Part shown: positions 59,253 through 64,000 of the stretch, piece after piece
Numbering within the stretch: the stretch's first letter is position 1
Layout of the letters: each line of letters starts with the position of its first letter
DNA from: Purshia tridentata
Lineage: Eukaryota > Streptophyta > Magnoliopsida > Rosales > Rosaceae
Direction of reading: 5' to 3'
NCBI GenBank assembly: GCA_003254885.1
Contig: QANT01000175.1
Span: forward strand, 86,605-150,604
Length of the DNA stretch: 64,000 nt
Notes under the pieces: generated by a model
The model's input: the letters and a program-made list of their open reading frames with translations, nothing else
What the model was told of the DNA's origin: nothing
Databases searched by the model: none
Made by a program: the position numbers and the translations under genes

Positions 59253-60698
59253 GTGATTCTTGCTGATTTTGGTGTGCCAAGAACATGGCCAAGCATGACA
59301 TTTCCTTTTCGACAGTTTCTTGCTCCATTTTAGTGAGGTCTAACAACCCACAATGCAAAGCCATGCGTGCACAAAAAGGACCACAGGTTTCCTCAATCAT
59401 GAACTAGATGATTATGTTGTGCCATGTAGCATGGAACGGGGGAGCGCTATTTGCGTTCCCCTTTTGAGCTCCACATTCTTCTGCGAAAGTGCAGGTAGTT
59501 TTTTAGGAAGGACCAAATAAGGTTGTCTCAAAAGAAATTATAACCAAAAAAGTATGGAATCTGGATATGGTTGTATATATGAAGATTGAGTTTGTACATT
59601 TGAGCATTTTAGTATTATTGATCGATCTTTTAATTTGACTCCTATCTAATGGGAAGTATGTCATCATAAAATAATAATAATAATAAATAACCATATAACT
59701 CAGATATATGGCTGAAAATGCAAGATGAAGCTCGCTCAGATATTGATCAAGAACCCATATTGTCAAATTACTATTAGGAAGTTATTGGCCTTGTTGATTC
59801 ATAACATGGTGTCTAAGGTTTGAACTTAAGTTCTCCTATTATCAAACAGATAACCTAGAAGCTGATAAGTTATGTGAAGCAGCTGCTCTTGCTGTCTATA
59901 TGTAATTCTGGTTTGTGTTCCTAGTGAGAACAGAGGTTCTCCTTTTAGCAAACAGAGTCTTGGAGCTAATCGTATATGTTGAATGGCTGTCTTGTGATTT
60001 TATGTACTGTTTTTGTATCAATTTAAGATGTTAAGACCATTCTCTGCTATAAAAGATGAACTTATGAAGTAGTATCTCTACTTGTTATGTCTGAACGTCT
60101 GATTATATCTTTCCATTGTTCTTTCACTTGCATTAATAGGACTTGAGTTGATTAGTCATGACTCATGGGCTGAAGTAACTCTGTCACTGCTATCTTTGGG
60201 TCACTGGTTTCTGTTTTTCCAAAAACTAGCATCAGCATTAGCAGATGTACCACCTACAGATACAAACATCTGTGTTTCAGAGGAATGTGCCTCCACTCTG
60301 TCTTCAATGATAGATGCACGAACCAAGCACGCAACATAATTTTTGATAAAGCAGTCTGAACGAAATGATGAGATACACCAAATTGAAAATTTATTGTATA
60401 GCAAAAGACGATGGCTGCAATCATAGATTAATACACACAAAAGTGCTTGCAATCATAATCATAGATAACAGGGAAGCATTGTGTGAGAAAAGAAGTAAAA
60501 TGTTGCACCTTCTTTTCTTTTCTCACGTATTTGTCTGCTTGTGACTATACATTAGCCTCGTCTTAGTCCTCTATACCAAGAGCCAATATTTGCATCATAC
60601 TGTTGGCTCACAGATGAATGACATCATTTTGTGGAATACAGGATGCTTTTCTGTTATGCCCTGAGATTTCCCAAGACATGAAAATATTTCGAATTTTG
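59253..60698. other. Spacer between the two TDT copies
   Basis: 59260-59410 holds the copy 1 promoter and is similar to 63480-63740 upstream of copy 2 (ccacaggtt.cctcaa.catgaa blocks). 60300-60560 is the copy 2 3' flank, similar to 56830-57150. The central part (59500-60290) is unrelated sequence with no supported gene. Confidence 0.6.
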
Positions 60699-63396
60699 TC
60701 ATTGAACTGGTTCATTTGTCCCAAATACAAAAGCTCCTACAAGACCCAAAATACAAAATCATGTAAAACCACTGAAAATTGGTCAAAGAGTTAGCTGATA
60801 AGAGACAAGGAGTTAATGTTACCAAGTGTAGGCATCAAAAGGGTGACCATAGAAATTCCAACAATCTTCAAAGGCAAGCCAGTCTTAATCATATCATTGA
60901 TTTCAATGTGCCCAGTGGTAAACCCGACTACATTTGAGGGAGTTCCAGTTGGAAGCAAGTAAGAAAACTGTGCCCCAATGGCTCCTGGAACCATAAGAAG
61001 GAGTGGATGTACATGCATACTCTTTGCTATTTGAATTAGGAGAGGAACAACAAGCGTGGTAGTGGAATTGTTTGATGTGAACTCTGTGATGGTACTACTT
61101 ATGAGGCACACAACAGGTGCAACTGCTAAAAATGGGACTGCCTCCAAGAAGTCTATGGCTTCTGATAATATATCTGCAAGGCCACTAGTTCTGACTCCGT
61201 CGGCTATGGCAAAACCAGCACCTAGTAACAATATGATGTTCCAGGGTAGCTTCTTGCACTTGTTCCAGTCCATCAACTTTTCACCCTTTTGCTTTTTGTT
61301 TGGGAATATGAACAGCAAAGTTGCCATCATAACCTACAACATGGTTTCATCTCACACTTTAAAATCTAGTCCAACTTCGCATGGAAATGTCATTTTAAAC
61401 TCATTTGGTTCGCAATTCAAAACTGTTTTCAAATTTTTTTATAAATTTATTCATCTATGGTATGAAAACAATAAAACAATATCCGAAAAGAATACCAAAC
61501 GACCCCAATTTTGAAGGGTCAATACTCACACTGGCAGTTCCATCACCAGCACGCCCTTTGAAGAGTACTCCCCAGCCAGGAATATCATCTGTTATGCTTC
61601 TTGTCATCCACAAAACTATCAGCATCTACACAAAAATCTTGTCAAATTAATTGGAAAACACATCCAACACAGTCAATACCATGCAAAAGTTGAAGAAGTT
61701 ATAGTCTCCAATCTAAAACCAATTGGCAATGAGTGAAAAAACTCATGACATGATATACATCGTAAGACAACGATGCTAGTTACTCTCAACAAAATCTAGT
61801 ACTTTGGCAACGTACCGAAAACACAGCCAATACCATCTTCTCAGCAAAAGCCATTGGACCTGCCACATTAATTTGGAAATATAGTACAGTGGCCAAAACA
61901 AAAATGGAAATATAGTAAGAAAAGAAAGTTGATTGATTAATTGAAAGGGCTCCTACCTAACATTTCAAGCTCCCTCTTCAAATGGGCTTTGTCCAAATAA
62001 GCAGAGAGAGCCGGGCCTGAACTCCTTGAGCAATACAAGCAGCAGAGTATAACCCACAAGGCCAAGAAAATCAACAAAGCCAGAGGGAAGCCAAAGAAGA
62101 ACCAGGTGCTGAAGCTGATTGGCTCTGCCTCTGGAAAATAGCTCTTCCACATTCCAACCAATATGAGGTTGACACCTGTCCCCGTGAGAGTACTAATCCC
62201 TCCTATGGCTGCGGAGTATATCACCCCCAGAATCACAGCTCTGCAGAACTTGCTAACCACGACGGACTGGTCGGGACCCACCGGGAACCGCTGGAGGATC
62301 CCGGTGGCTACCGGCATCATCATCACCGCTGCTGCCACGTTGTGCATCCACATGCTGACGAAGGCTGTGGTGGCGCATATTCCCAGCAGGAGCAGGGGAG
62401 GGTTCAGTGGATCTCCGCAGAAGATCATGGTGATCTGTGTAGTGTGGTCCACGTGTGAAATGAGTCTATGACTCACTCAAATAATGCACATCTCATATTT
62501 TAATTAGTACAATAATTAAGATGCTTTATGCTTCTCTTATGCTACTTAAGATAATAACTGCTTTGGTCAAAAAAAGAAGATAATGACTGTAATAGAATAA
62601 TATGCAAGACAAATAAGCTTATTTAAAACATGGGTTATTGAAAATGATATGAATCATAGGATCCATAAACAAAAATGTCTAATTTGAAAGACTACAATGC
62701 TAAAATGGTATGATCATAATTCATAACAGAATTTTGATTTATTTATTTTTTTAAGAAAAAGCTATCACTCTGATTAGTCTGATTGGATAATATGGGGAGA
62801 AGTTGAAAAATGAGAAGTTGGATTATTAGTCTGATTCTCTCATAATTTTCAGAATGCTATGAGGAAAATGAAAACCAAAATCAGAAAAAGCAAGCATTCT
62901 GATTAGACTGATTGGATCATATGGGTTAATTCAGAGAAACCCAAAAAGAGATTTTGAAAAACAAACTCACATTCAAGGCCAGTCTTCTGTGAATGTTATA
63001 ATGCTCAACAGCAAGAGCCAAAATGAAGCTTCCAAGAACAAGGGCAATAACATCATCCATGTAAGACTGTGCAACATCATCAGCAGAGGCAATTCCAAAG
63101 AGTGGGAAGAGGAAGAGTGGGGACATGGAGGTAATTGGCATAGGCACAGCCTCTGTGAGCCACCAAGCAAACACCCAAGCAAGCACTGCCAGCATGTTCC
63201 TGCTACTCACAGGCCCGTCCAGCTTCACAAAAAGGCATATAATGGTGCACAAAAGAGGCCCCGAGAGGATGAAGAAGTTCTTGGTTGTTGCAATGGATTT
63301 CAGAGTTGAATAGAAGCTCTGGGACCTTTGGATTGGATCATGGAGTGGGAGAAGTGGGGTTTTGGGGTCATCAGAAATGGGGTTGTGATTCTCCAT
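60699..63396 (-). CDS. TDT: Tonoplast dicarboxylate transporter, tandem copy 2 (TDT-like, SLC13/DASS family)
   Basis: Six exons: 62971-63396, 61957-62434, 61816-61859, 61530-61625, 60823-61333 and 60699-60736, giving 531 codons (530 residues). Exons 2, 3 and 4 have exactly the same lengths as in copy 1 (478, 44 and 96 bp). Exon 5 is one codon shorter (TEFTSNN versus TELITSNN). Hydrophobic segments and motifs follow the family: [42 protein letters not shown] and [15 protein letters not shown], then GAFVFGTN near the end. These read as the ancestral family state, so this copy is more likely to have kept the original function. The start [17 protein letters not shown] aligns with [15 protein letters not shown] of copy 1. 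The second intron-exon layout is preserved. Confidence 0.95.
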
Positions 63397-64000
63397 GCGA
63401 TCTCAGTCTTGTTGATTTTGGTTTTTGGGTTTTGAGAGCAAATGAGAGAAAAATGGTGCTTGAATATATTGCTGGTTTTGGGTAGAAGGGAAGTGGTAGA
63501 CAAATTCACTTTTCCTTTCATTAATGCTCCATTATTCTGTATTTTTGTAAATTGATTTGGATGTTACTACTAAAATACTAATCAGTGTCATTTATTTGCT
63601 AGAAGTTATCCATCAACCTAATGGATGTCCAGGGACATTGCCAAGTATGACATTTTCTCTTTCTTTTGGTGGGGCCAAATAGACAACAGGCCACCTGTCC
63701 ACAAAACGACCACAGGTTGCCTCAACCATGAATTGGACAATCATGTTTCCTTTTTCGTTTTTAATAAAAAGGGTGATTTATAGGCCGGTCCAATTTTTTC
63801 CCTCTCTTATATTAATACCTTAATATTTTTTTATTTTTGACTAATGTCTAAAAATATTATACAGATGTTTTTAATTTAAAAAATATGTAATATTATCCTA
63901 AAATTAATGATATGTAAATCGTAATATTATCCTAGTATTATTATAATATTATTATAATTGTATATTACCTTTATATTATAATATTATATTATATATTATA
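63397..64000. other. Promoter region of TDT copy 2 and AT-rich flank
   Basis: 63400-63750 is the upstream region of copy 2, part of it shared with copy 1. From about 63800 the sequence becomes very AT-rich with short taatatta repeats to the window edge. No gene is seen. Confidence 0.5.

Noticed and set aside
1-64000. CRISPR arrays, operons, rRNA or tRNA genes
   Set aside because: No regularly spaced repeats with unique spacers were seen, genes are spliced and plant-like, and no tRNA or rRNA core sequence was recognised by eye; a tRNA scan would settle the last point.

Overview
This window is nuclear DNA of a flowering plant: intron-rich genes with GT..AG junctions, AT-rich introns and spacers, retroelement relics and many (GA)n/(CT)n microsatellites. 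The gene families and their similarity to Arabidopsis proteins point to a eudicot. The style fits Rosaceae (Prunus-like), but that is an inference from memory, not a search.

I rebuilt eleven protein-coding genes by joining exons by eye. Every complete model gives an uninterrupted frame whose length divides by three. From the left: the 5' two thirds of a C2/EF-hand phosphatidylserine decarboxylase (minus, runs off the left edge); a complete 21-exon P5A-type cation ATPase like PDR2/MIA (minus); an ANTH clathrin adaptor (minus); a single-exon vacuolar-iron-transporter-like protein (plus); an XND1-like NAC factor (minus); a 16-exon chloroplast-division dynamin like ARC5/DRP5B (minus); an unrecognised 249-residue protein (minus); a PHD-SWIB-Plus3 chromatin protein (plus); a WRKY19-like protein with an eleven-fold Cys/His repeat (minus); and two tandem tonoplast dicarboxylate transporter genes (minus).

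Between and inside these genes lie decayed elements. They include several 3' ends of one LINE family in introns of the PSD and ARC5-like genes, all in the sense of the host gene, a Ty1/copia relic at 21.4-22.2 kb, a TRIM-like miniature LTR element in an ARC5-like intron, foldback elements and short tandem duplications inside P5A introns.

The genes do not form one pathway; this is an ordinary plant gene neighbourhood. The most notable points are a U12-type AT-AC intron in the PHD-SWIB-Plus3 gene, with ATATCCTT donor, CCTTAAC branch site and AC acceptor all visible; a probable GC-AG intron in the PSD gene; and the tandem dicarboxylate transporters, whose flanks are duplicated too and whose left copy has changed residues in a conserved substrate-site loop. 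No CRISPR, operon or prokaryote-type defence system is present.
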